DNA of 64,000 bases from Paraphoma chrysanthemicola (lineage: Eukaryota > Ascomycota > Dothideomycetes > Pleosporales > Phaeosphaeriaceae): assembly GCA_020744225.1 (NCBI GenBank), contig JAGMWG010000030.1, positions 1 through 64,000 on the forward strand. Reading direction: 5' to 3'. Under the pieces are notes generated by a model. It saw only the letters and a list, made by a program, of their open reading frames with translations. It was not told where the DNA came from and did no database searches. Below, piece by piece: positions 57,401 to 64,000 of this stretch (the first letter of the stretch is position 1; each line of letters opens with the position of its first letter). The translations under genes and the position numbers were made by a program.

Positions 57401-58449
57401 CCGTCTTTGTTGTGTGTGTCTCGCGTCAAGATATTGCGGAACAGCTCGTGCAAGTCGCCAGGGATCTCTCGTAGTTTTCGCCGAAGCGTATGGACCTGCC
57501 CGCGATCTGACTCTTTGTTCAAGATACCGACGACGAGAACAACCCACATGAAGATCCCGGATGCCTTCTCCTGAAGCTCAACTCGAATTTGCTGTGCGAC
57601 CTTGCTCTTACCGATCTTCAGCTCGGTCTCGATGTAGTTGGTAATGTCTTGCGAGTGTCCTTCTTGTCCCTCCAGCACGAGCTCCAACCCATTGCGGATT
57701 GTGATGTACGGGTAGTGCCGGCTCGAGAAACATACCTGGAAGCGGATGCCGTTCGATACAGCTAGGTCGCCCATGTGCTCGAAGAACTGGATCATGTCCC
57801 GAACCGGCTCTTCTTCACACTCGTCAAGCGCATCGATCAAGCATACGACAGACGAACCCCCAAGGCCCCGTACAGCTTGCTCTAGCAGCGTCTTCAGCGA
57901 TTCGACGTTCCACTGGTGGTCTACGCTGAAGCTTGATGGTGAGAGGCTGAGCGAGTCGAAGACGCTTTGAAGCGCTGGCAGACGCTCGAGAAGCTGCAGC
58001 AACAAAGAACGGTATGTCCCGATAGTAGACTTTTCTATGTCTTCGCCACGTGCGTTGAAGAAGAAAGAGACCACAGTGTGGTCCTTCATCGTCTTGCGAG
58101 CATTGACCAATGCGAACTTCATCAATGTTGACTTCCCTGTCCCGGCCTTTCCCTTGATCCATAGGAAGCCATGATGCTCACCTACCTTGGTCATATCGAG
58201 CCAGTTGAGGTACTGCTCACTCTTCAGGAGCCATCTGCACGTCTTGGCGTGGGCGGTCTTGATTGTCATCTGGCGCGCATCAATCTGCTCAAATCTTAGA
58301 GAGTCTAACAGACTCTGCCTTTGTTCATCATTCAGCGGTGTTTGGGAGGGTTCCTGCGAGTGGATAGGGACTGGCATAGTAAGAACAGGTCGTGTCTGCA
58401 CTTGGGCATGATTGAGGCTACGTACGCATGATAGCTCGCTGTCTGTCAT
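54427..58449 (-). CDS. NACHT-ankyrin NLR-like protein (left arm), truncated by a stop in the array
   Basis: 1340-aa STAND ATPase. NACHT P-loop GKAGTGKST is at residues 100-108 and Walker B CLIDALDECEE at about 203-213. The preceding SLRFEQIDARQMTI with CRWLL is the usual fungal NACHT lead-in. Two diverged and eighteen near-identical 33-residue ankyrin repeats follow. The first ATG (58449) comes right after a plausible acceptor, and a donor (CAGA-GTAAGT) lies upstream, so this is probably the 3' part of a PNP_UDP-NACHT-ANK gene with 58596-59624. The stop 54427-54429 is a TAG where the other repeats of the form GNALQAA have CAG. In-frame codons for another repeat end (AALQSGHKNIVVLLQKQ) continue to a stop at 54352, so the natural C-terminus appears cut by one substitution. 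Confidence 0.85.
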   Translation of the reverse strand: MTDSELSCVRSLNHAQVQTRPVLTMPVPIHSQEPSQTPLNDEQRQSLLDSLRFEQIDARQMTIKTAHAKTCRWLLKSEQYLNWLDMTKVGEHHGFLWIKGKAGTGKSTLMKFALVNARKTMKDHTVVSFFFNARGEDIEKSTIGTYRSLLLQLLERLPALQSVFDSLSLSPSSFSVDHQWNVESLKTLLEQAVRGLGGSSVVCLIDALDECEEEPVRDMIQFFEHMGDLAVSNGIRFQVCFSSRHYPYITIRNGLELVLEGQEGHSQDITNYIETELKIGKSKVAQQIRVELQEKASGIFMWVVLVVGILNKESDRGQVHTLRRKLREIPGDLHELFRNILTRDTHNKDGLVLCIQWILFAKQPLSPEQLYHAILSGVDLEAVTEWDPEEITEDVVKRFILDSSKGLAEATASKEQRVQFIHESVRDFLLKENGLGKIWPEFGSNFQGQSHERLKQCCLDYISVDVATPLKIPDDLPKSSSQQAASLRNLATQTFPFLEYAARNVLYHADAAEGGGISQADFLDSFPLPRWVKLDNLFEKHEVRRHTERVSLLYLLAELNMANLIGVIDSVSRCMDVEAERYGCPLFAAAATSSEKALEVCLESIEVQRADSTPIAAVGEQQSQHKSAQRAARRDFVYSRAKAFLLGAAELGHDGVLALLIKSGRFRIDSKDSKDRTVLWWASRNGCEMSARLLLAADSAMIDNKDKDGKTPLFVAAEQGNQAVMEVLLEMNGDIDAQSVRHCNALYAALERGHREIVMVLLDKGADVNAQGGEYGNALYAAVVKGHKDMATLLLDKGADVNAQGGTSGNALQAAIERGDKEMAALLLDKGADVNAQGRYYGSALRMALAKDDKEMAALLLDKGADVNAQGGTYGNALQAAVVKGHKDMATLLLDKGADVNAQGGTSGNALQAALEKGDIEIVALLLDKGADVNAKGGHYGNALYAAVVKGHKDMAALLLDKGADVNAQDGFYGNALQAALANGDKAMATLLLDKGADVNAQGGTYGNALYAAVVKGHKDMATLLLDKGADVNAQGGTYGNALYAAVVKGHKDMATLLLDKGADVNAKGGYYGNALQAASYNGHREISMLLLDRDADVNAKGGHYGNALYAALALGYKEIVTLLLGKGADVNALGGPYGNALYAASERGYKEISMLLLDKGADVNAQCRLYGNALYAASYNGHREISMLLLDRGADFNAQGGHCGNALQAASFNGHKEISMLLLDKGADVNAQGGFYGNALYAASFNGHKEIATLLLDKGADVNAKGGYYGNALQAASFNGHKEISMLLLDKGADVNAKGGYYGNALQAASFNGHKEISMLLLDKGADVNAKGGYYGNAL
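54439..56220 (-). repeat. Ankyrin-coding tandem array, 18 x 99 bp
   Basis: Eighteen units of exactly 99 bp, consensus NALYAA..GHKEI..LLLDKGADVNA. The two units nearest the 3' end are identical in protein. Variable positions are Q/Y after NAL, the three residues after AA, the T/S/A-T/M/A pair before LLLD, and the two residues before the final G (TS, TY, YY, HY, FY, PY, LY). Recent amplification or gene conversion is likely. Confidence 0.92.
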
Positions 58450-58595
58450 GATCAGCAGGGTTTCAGTGGGGGAGTGTCACTCAGAGACATGAATGACTTA
58501 CTCTGCAAAACCACTCTCTGAGCCACAGGAAATGTCGGTCTTTGTGCGCTTGTGGGAAGCGTGATTAGGAGATGGCGACTGAAGGCATCGCTCTA

Positions 58596-59624
58596 TCACA
58601 ACATCAGTTCGAATGCACCTTGGATAGCAACATCACCGCTGGACTGACTGCTTGCGCCATTCATGACTTCTTCCGCCCGGCGTGTCTTCATCACTTCTGC
58701 TGCCGGTATCACCGATAACAACTCCTTTGCATACGCCGCTGCCGTCCCTGCCGCGTGGGCCTGCCATTGGTAGTTCTTGTGTGTGTCGGCGTAGTCGGAG
58801 ATACCGCGGATGACAAGGCATGGGAAGCTGTTCATCAGCCCCGCTGCCTCCATCTCAAAGCACAATATCCCACCAAACTCCGCGCTGACTCTATCCCTCT
58901 CAGCAGCATCCTTCATCACCTGATTGCCAGATGCAATCGTGCCGTAGTGTACCGTCACCTCTGCTCCGCTTTCACGTTCTGATCGTGGTTGTCGACTCTC
59001 GACGCTACACTGGTCGCACGTGGCGCCGTGTTCGTGATTGTAGGCTGCCTTGAACAGAAGATCGGGCCCTGCTCTGCGGCGCTGGAAGGTAGGGATGCGC
59101 TCGAGTGTTGATAGGTGGTCTGACAGCGTGCTCTCGCTCACCATTGCATTGGCCTGTACCGTGCTTACAGCGCTAAGCAGTATCTGAGGTGGCGAGTTCA
59201 GCGATCCAATCCGCTCAAGCCCGTTTGGCGTTGTTCTCCCAAAGTCGTACTGTACCACTCCGCCGAAGCTCCACTGCGGCTGGCTCACCACCACATCTCC
59301 GAGTCGAATGTCTGCCTCTGCGCTGGGAACGCCTCCACCGATGCCCACCATCAGGCCGAATCGAATGCCTTTGAACGCTGCCCGCATCTGCGTCGCCACA
59401 GCTGCCGCTGGGTTGTTTCCGATGTGGCCCGCTGGAAGGCATACGATCACGACGTTGTGACCTGCAACCGATCCCATGCAGTATACGTTCTCGTCGTCAT
59501 CACCGACTTCGCGAATGGCGTCTTCGTGCTTTTCGTCGAGCATCGCCTTGGCCGCTGCCAGCTCGACAGGCAGCGCGCACACCCATCCTACCGTGTAGTC
59601 TTCGCGGCGTAGTCGGCGCGGCAT
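58596..59624 (-). CDS. PNP_UDP (nucleoside phosphorylase-like) domain protein, left arm
   Basis: 342-aa domain of the purine nucleoside/MTA phosphorylase superfamily, widely used as the N-terminal domain of fungal NLRs. Visible motifs: YTVGWVCALPVELAAAK (10-26), VGIGGGVPSAEADIRLGDVV (93-112), ASGNQVMKDA, FEMEAAGLMN and RGISDYADTHKN. These are the phosphate and nucleoside-site elements, so catalytic competence is possible, and it may act as a nucleotide-modifying effector. The frame ends 146 bp before the NACHT frame on the same strand. Splicing probably fuses the two (donor near 58494, acceptor just before the NACHT codons), but the stop at 58596 would then need its own intron or would make a short isoform. 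Confidence 0.85.
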   Translation of the reverse strand: MPRRLRREDYTVGWVCALPVELAAAKAMLDEKHEDAIREVGDDDENVYCMGSVAGHNVVIVCLPAGHIGNNPAAAVATQMRAAFKGIRFGLMVGIGGGVPSAEADIRLGDVVVSQPQWSFGGVVQYDFGRTTPNGLERIGSLNSPPQILLSAVSTVQANAMVSESTLSDHLSTLERIPTFQRRRAGPDLLFKAAYNHEHGATCDQCSVESRQPRSERESGAEVTVHYGTIASGNQVMKDAAERDRVSAEFGGILCFEMEAAGLMNSFPCLVIRGISDYADTHKNYQWQAHAAGTAAAYAKELLSVIPAAEVMKTRRAEEVMNGASSQSSGDVAIQGAFELML

Positions 59625-59699
59625 TCGGGGCGATTACGAGGTGGGGGGAGGGGTGGACGTATGCCTGTTGGGAGTCGATGCATGCCGAAAGGAGGGATT

Positions 59700-59736
59700 G
59701 ATCATAGTCTGGCAGCAGCAGCAGTAGCAGCAGCAG
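59700..59736. repeat. CAG-type trinucleotide run
   Basis: (CAG)n with GTAGCAG interruption in the 5' flank of the PNP_UDP gene. A shorter counterpart lies at about 62214-62240 in the other arm. Length differs between arms. Confidence 0.7.
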
Positions 59737-60414
59737 CGCTTTCGACATCTGTTGTCGCTCAGCCTCAGCCTTGTGGCCGACGCTGCAGCCTGCCGCCTAC
59801 ATGTTGGTATGAAGAGCGAACAGTAGCGCGGCTGGTCCTATGGGGCGCGGCCGTAAGCGCCAGCTGGTAGTGGGGCGGAGCCAGCTCGTTTATTGGGTCG
59901 TGAGTCCATGGCCCTGATGCTTGGCAGATCTCTCACTCTCACTTGCGATATCAGAGCAGGCTGTGACTTCACTTTACCCAACAGTAACGCAAGTGAAAGA
60001 GAAAGCTGTTGTCGCCTCTCCCAGACGAGAGCGCGGAGGAGGCGTTGTCGCCTCAGCCTGGTCGCAGTCTCTCCACCTCAGCCTGGTCAACGCGCCCTCG
60101 CCAGGCCGAGCGGCGCAGCACAGCGCAGCGCCGCTCGCTCATCAGCTGTGAGCCAGGAGCTGTCAGCCGTGTACTGTCAGCCGTATACTGTGAGCCCTGA
60201 CGAGACGCCCCGAGTTGTTGCGTGGCGGCATAGTGCGTCGCCGGGCGCGTGGGCCTGTCATATCACTGGCTTTTCGCGATATCTTCTTCTTGGACAGAAT
60301 TGATCTTGCTCAGGTCGTGCCCAGCATCATGATAATTTACTTCAGTTGTGTTTCTATCGCTAGGCTCTGTATTAGACTGATCTCCCAGCAGCACGGCGAT
60401 ACAAACCCCTATAA

Positions 60415-61359
60415 TCATCGCTCCGCGCTTGCAGGGACATTGGAAACGAATACCGAAAGAACAGCAGCGTACCCGGCAGATACTGCCATCATCTCGAAGC
60501 TCGACACCTTCAGGAAGAGCGACACAAGGAAAGACAAGATGATGATGCATACCGAGACAACTATCAGCTGAATGTTCTTTGACGGCTCGTGCGACATGAT
60601 GGCCAACGGTGCAATGATGAAAACAGCCGTCAACGCTGCAGTCGTCACACGTCCGATGACCTCAGCTATCAGTATCGTGTTCTGGTACGACCACCGCTGC
60701 TGTCTACCAGCGACCGATCCAAGGCCTTCGCTGTTGCTCTTAGCCTTTTGCGACAGTCTCCAGTACCTAAAGGCTCGCAAGTACTTGTGGAGCCAGCGCT
60801 GGAACGGGTCGGTTCGCGATCGTGTCCCTAGGTCTACCCTAAGCAGCCGGGTCTTGTGTGCTTCGTACAGACTAAGATCGTCCCGCAGACTGGCATGTTG
60901 CTCATCGTCGAGAAGTGAAAAGGTCTCCATAGTCATGATGTTGTTGAAGGCAGCAAGCGCTTCGTCTGTGTGGGCGGCACCTGTTAGCGTAAGGCCTCGG
61001 AGTAGAGCTACCAGCATACTGTATTGTTTGATGAGGTCACGCAGCTTCAAGATGAACTCTTGGGTAATCATATCATTGACCTTTGGGACATCGGCGTGCC
61101 TCTTGCTGTGTTGAAGGCCAAGTCGGTCGCCTGGTGAAGGACTCAGACCAAGGCTAAGACCAGCTTGGTAGATCGTGTGGTCCATGTCGGCGATCTCGTT
61201 CTCAAGGAACCGGAGGTTCAGCAGCTGCGTAGTCTCGAAACGACGGAAGCCGTGAAGCGTGAGATTGTTGTCCGCAGTGCTGGCAATCCAGCATTTGCGA
61301 AAGGCATCGACCGAGTTTGTACGGCCCGAGGGTTCGTGGATTGAAGGTGAAGTAGACAT
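60415..61359 (-). CDS. DUF6594 membrane protein between two NLR genes
   Basis: 314 aa from ATG 61359. GFRRFETTQLLNLRFLENEI (about 37-56) is the signature start of fungal DUF6594 proteins. A long helical region follows (LRDLIKQYSMLVALL) with a basic segment (HKYLRAFRYWRLSQKAKS). Three hydrophobic segments are at the C-terminus: ILIAEVIGRVTTAALTAVFI, IQLIVVSVCIIILSFLVSLF, and MMAVSAGYAAVLSVFVS. The function of the family is not established. It occupies the spacer of the inverted duplication and is the only gene there. By position it could be a membrane-acting partner of the flanking NLRs, but that is inference. Confidence 0.8.
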   Translation of the reverse strand: MSTSPSIHEPSGRTNSVDAFRKCWIASTADNNLTLHGFRRFETTQLLNLRFLENEIADMDHTIYQAGLSLGLSPSPGDRLGLQHSKRHADVPKVNDMITQEFILKLRDLIKQYSMLVALLRGLTLTGAAHTDEALAAFNNIMTMETFSLLDDEQHASLRDDLSLYEAHKTRLLRVDLGTRSRTDPFQRWLHKYLRAFRYWRLSQKAKSNSEGLGSVAGRQQRWSYQNTILIAEVIGRVTTAALTAVFIIAPLAIMSHEPSKNIQLIVVSVCIIILSFLVSLFLKVSSFEMMAVSAGYAAVLSVFVSNVPASAER

Positions 61360-62324
61360 AACGGTGATAACGCAATAAACGTAGAGCTATTCTAAAAGCC
61401 ACGGATGGCACTGACGAAAGGGATATGATCTCAACGGGACTATGTCAGCTTTGTGTGTGCGCAGTAGTGTGGGGGTAGAAGGCGCTTTATGGATGAGAGA
61501 GTCGTCCTAGCAGCAAGGATAGAATCGATAGTTAATGCTACACGCTCAAAGCTGTAACACCTATCCTCGCTATTCCACACGTGCAATAGGACGCAACACG
61601 TCGTGGAAAGCCGACAACGCAACGCCCCACGCGCCCGTTCAAGCACCGCGTCCTCGATCCAACAACTCGGGGCGTCTCGCAGGGCTCACAGCACACGGCT
61701 GACGGCTCCCGGCTCCCGGCTGATGCACGAGCGGCGCTGCGCTGTGCTGCGACGCTCGGCCTGGCGAGGGCGCGTTGACCAGGCTGAGGTGGAGAGACTG
61801 CGACCAGGCTGAGGCGACAACGCCTCCTCCGCGCTCTCGTCTGGGAGAGGCGACAACAGCTTTCTCCCTCACTTGCGTTATTAGAGCGGGCTGTGACTTG
61901 ACTTCACCCTTCCCTCTTGTGTAGGCCTGTGGCTACGTGCTGTGCTTTTGCGCATCCCAGATGATCTGTGTTGGGTGAAGTGAAGTCACGGCTTGCTCTG
62001 ATAATGCTAGTGAGAGATCTGCCAAGCTGCTGCATGGCCATGGGCCAATGATCAATAAACGAGCCGATCCCGCCCCACTACCAGTTAGCGCTCACGGTTG
62101 CGCCCCCGCAGCATCAGCCGCACTACCGTCCGTTCGCCATGCCAACATGTAGGCGACAGGCTGCAGCGTCGGCCACAAGGCTGAGGCTGAGCGACAACAG
62201 CTGTCGAAAGCGCTGCTGCTGCTACTGCTGCTGCTGCCAGACTATGATCAATCCCTCCTTTCGGCATGCATCGACTCCCAACAGGCATACGTCCATCCCT
62301 CCTCCCACCGCGTAATCACCCCGA

Positions 62325-63353
62325 ATGCCGCGCCGACTACGCCGCGAAGACTATACCGTAGGATGGGTGTGCGCGCTGCCTGTCGAGCTGGCAGCGGCCA
62401 AGGCGATGCTCGACGAGAAGCACGAAAACGCCATTCGCGAAGTCGGTGATGACGACGAGAACGTATACTGCATGGGATCGGTTGCAGGCCACAACGTCGT
62501 GATCGTATGCCTTCCAGCGGGCCACATTGGAAACAACCCAGCGGCAGCTGTGGCGACGCAGATGCGGACAGCATTCAAGGGCATCCGATTTGGGCTGATG
62601 GTGGGCATCGGTGGAGGAGTTCCCAGCGCAGAGGCAGACATTCGACTCGGAGATGTGGTAGTGAGCCAGCCGCAGCGGAGGCTCGGCGGAGTGGTACAGT
62701 ACGACCTTGGGAAAGCGACGCCGGATGGATTGGAGAGGATCGGAGCGCTAAACTCACCACCTCGGATACTGCTCAGCGCTGTAAGCACTGTACAGGCAAA
62801 CGAAATGGTGGGCAAGAGCACGCTATCTAACCACATATCCATACTCGAGCGCATCCCTACCTTCCAGCGCCGCAGGGCAGGGTCCGATTTTCTGTTCAAG
62901 GCAGCCTATAATCACGAACACGGCGCCACGTGCGGCCAGTGTAGCGCCGAGAGTCGACAACCACGACCAGAACGCGAGGGCGGAGCAGAGGTGACGGTAC
63001 ACTACGGCACGATTGCGTCTGGCAATCAGGTGATGAAGGATGCTGCTGAGAGGGACAGAGTCAGCGCGAAACTTGGCGGGGTGCTCTGCTTTGAGATGGA
63101 GGCAGCGGGGCTGATGAACAGCTTCCCATGCCTTGTCATTCGCGGGATCTCCGACTACGCCGACACACACAAGAACTCCAAGTGGCAGTCTCACGCGGCA
63201 GGGACAGCAGCAGCGTATGCGAAGGAGTTGTTATCGGTGATACCGGCAGCAGAGGTGATGAACACACGCCGTGCAGAGGATTCCATGAACGGCGCAAGCA
63301 GTCAGTTCATTAATGGCATTGCTATCAAGGATGTAATCGAACTGACCCGGTGA
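62325..63353 (+). CDS. PNP_UDP domain protein, right arm
   Basis: 342 aa, same length as the left-arm copy, with all motifs kept (GIGGGVPSAEADIRLGDVV, ASGNQVMKDA, FEMEAAGLMN, RGISDYADTHKN). Substitutions cluster in QRRLGGVVQYDLGKATPDG and at the C-terminus (SSQFINGIAIKDVIELTR). ATG 62325 starts at the equivalent site. It is transcribed away from the DUF6594 gene and followed by NACHT coding sequence. The same putative donor follows (CAGA-GTAAGT near 63445). Confidence 0.85.
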   Translation: MPRRLRREDYTVGWVCALPVELAAAKAMLDEKHENAIREVGDDDENVYCMGSVAGHNVVIVCLPAGHIGNNPAAAVATQMRTAFKGIRFGLMVGIGGGVPSAEADIRLGDVVVSQPQRRLGGVVQYDLGKATPDGLERIGALNSPPRILLSAVSTVQANEMVGKSTLSNHISILERIPTFQRRRAGSDFLFKAAYNHEHGATCGQCSAESRQPRPEREGGAEVTVHYGTIASGNQVMKDAAERDRVSAKLGGVLCFEMEAAGLMNSFPCLVIRGISDYADTHKNSKWQSHAAGTAAAYAKELLSVIPAAEVMNTRRAEDSMNGASSQFINGIAIKDVIELTR

Positions 63354-63570
63354 TAGAACGTTGTCTTCAATCATCATCTCCTAATCACGCTTCCCACAAG
63401 CGCACAAAGACCGACATTTCCGGTAGCTCAGAGCGTGGTTTTGCAGAGTAAGTCATTCATGTCCCTGAGTGACACTCCCCCACGGAAACCCTGCTGAACC
63501 AGACAGGCAGCAGACTGTCACGCGTACGTAGCTCAATCGTGCCCAAGTGCAGACACGACCTGTTCTTACT

Positions 63571-64000
63571 ATGCCAGTCCCTATCCACTCCCAGGAACCC
63601 TCAAGAATACAGCTGAACAATGAACAAAGGCAGAGTCTATTAGATTCTCTAAAATTTGAGCAGATTGATGCGCGCCAGATGACAATCAAGAGTGCCCACG
63701 CTAAGACGTGCAGATGGCTCCTGAAGAGTGAGCAGTACCTCAACTGGCTCGATATGACCAAGGTAGGTGAGCATCACGGCTTCCTATGGATCAAGGGAAA
63801 GGCGGGGACGGGAAAGTCGACATTGATGAAGTTCGCGTTGGTCAATGCTCGCAAGACGATGAAAGACCACATTGTGCTCTCTTTCTTCTTCAACGCACGT
63901 GGCGAAGACATAGAGAAGTCTACTATCGGGACATACCGGTCGCTGCTACTGCAGCTCCTGGAGCGTCTTCCAGCGCTCCAGAACGTCTTTGATTCGCTTA
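63571..64000 (+). CDS. NACHT-ankyrin NLR-like protein, right arm (partial, runs off window)
   Basis: From ATG 63571 (MPVPIHSQEPSR) the frame is open to the window end: SLKFEQIDARQMTIK, P-loop GKAGTGKST and STIGTYRSLLLQLLERLP are present, nearly identical to the left arm. Upstream of this ATG one base is missing relative to the left arm (AGCTCAAT against AGCCTCAAT, near 63531), which puts a stop in the frame that would link it to the PNP_UDP exon. If fusion by splicing is the normal form, this copy is either separated or uses another acceptor. Ankyrin content is outside the window. Confidence 0.8.
   Translation, partial: MPVPIHSQEPSRIQLNNEQRQSLLDSLKFEQIDARQMTIKSAHAKTCRWLLKSEQYLNWLDMTKVGEHHGFLWIKGKAGTGKSTLMKFALVNARKTMKDHIVLSFFFNARGEDIEKSTIGTYRSLLLQLLERLPALQNVFDSL

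Larger units (their letters stand above)
57949..60225. repeat. Left arm of a large inverted duplication
   Basis: Reverse-complement match to 61655-64000, covering the NACHT start, the PNP_UDP gene and its promoter. The inner end is CGCCCCGAGTTGTTG (60210-60224). The outer limit is set only by the window end on the other arm, so the duplication may include the ankyrin arrays. Confidence 0.82.
61655..64000. repeat. Right arm of the inverted duplication
   Basis: Starts CAACTCGGGGCGTCTCG, the inverted counterpart of 60210-60225, and runs off the window. It differs from the left arm by about 95 extra bp near 61890-62000 containing a fold-back (GTGACTTGACTTCACCC and GGGTGAAGTGAAGTCAC). Confidence 0.82.

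Noticed and set aside
1..64000. Starship giant element
   Set aside because: NLR and patatin genes are typical Starship cargo, but I find no DUF3435 tyrosine-recombinase captain and no Starship-type boundary in the window. It could lie outside.

Overview
The window is nuclear DNA of a filamentous ascomycete. Genes have short (about 50-60 nt) GT..AG introns and encode fungal-specific families: HET, patatin, PNP_UDP, NB-ARC/TPR and NACHT/ankyrin NLR-type proteins, Zn2Cys6/MHR transcription factors, an AA11-like LPMO, DUF6594 and a Tad1-type LINE. A dothideomycete is my best guess, held weakly. I see no rRNA, tRNA or CRISPR. The stretch reads as a repeat-rich accessory region dominated by NLR-like genes (putative heterokaryon-incompatibility or innate-immunity receptors) and transposable elements.

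Layout. 0.2-10.3 kb: a patatin gene followed by NB-ARC-TPR coding sequence, then a HET-NB-ARC-TPR gene, each followed by the same dispersed repeat (called FR here). 10.35-15.55 kb: a 5.2-kb element with about 490-bp terminal inverted repeats and TA target duplication, carrying one HET-NB-ARC-TPR gene and no transposase. 16.1-18.0 kb: two abutting FR copies in opposite orientation. 18.7-27.5 kb: a SAM-HMG-fungal transcription factor gene, a degraded inverted paralogue that keeps a Zn2Cys6 cluster, and two loose fragments of the same family. 27.85-29.09 kb: an FR copy with an intact right terminus. 29.4-30.6 kb: an orphan gene. 30.9-35.7 kb: a second TIR element with different termini carrying a paralogue of the first cargo gene. 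36.5-46.2 kb: a more ordinary but decayed stretch with P450 relics, a damaged UbiA prenyltransferase, an F-box-like gene, an LPMO-like gene with a homopolymer frameshift, and a nucleotidyltransferase-like orphan. 47.4-52.4 kb: an apparently intact two-ORF LINE. 52.7-53.7 kb: pogo/Fot1-like transposase and NLR relics. 54.35-64 kb: a large inverted duplication, with PNP_UDP plus NACHT-ankyrin genes diverging from a central DUF6594 membrane-protein gene.

How it fits together. Six NLR-type loci occur in 64 kb, three of them physically tied to TIR elements or to the FR repeat. Their TPR and ankyrin arrays are near-identical internally and differ between paralogues by whole repeat units. I infer that NLR genes here are spread and diversified by Tc1/mariner (pogo)-type termini acting on non-autonomous elements. 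That is an inference from sequence arrangement, not from observed transposition.
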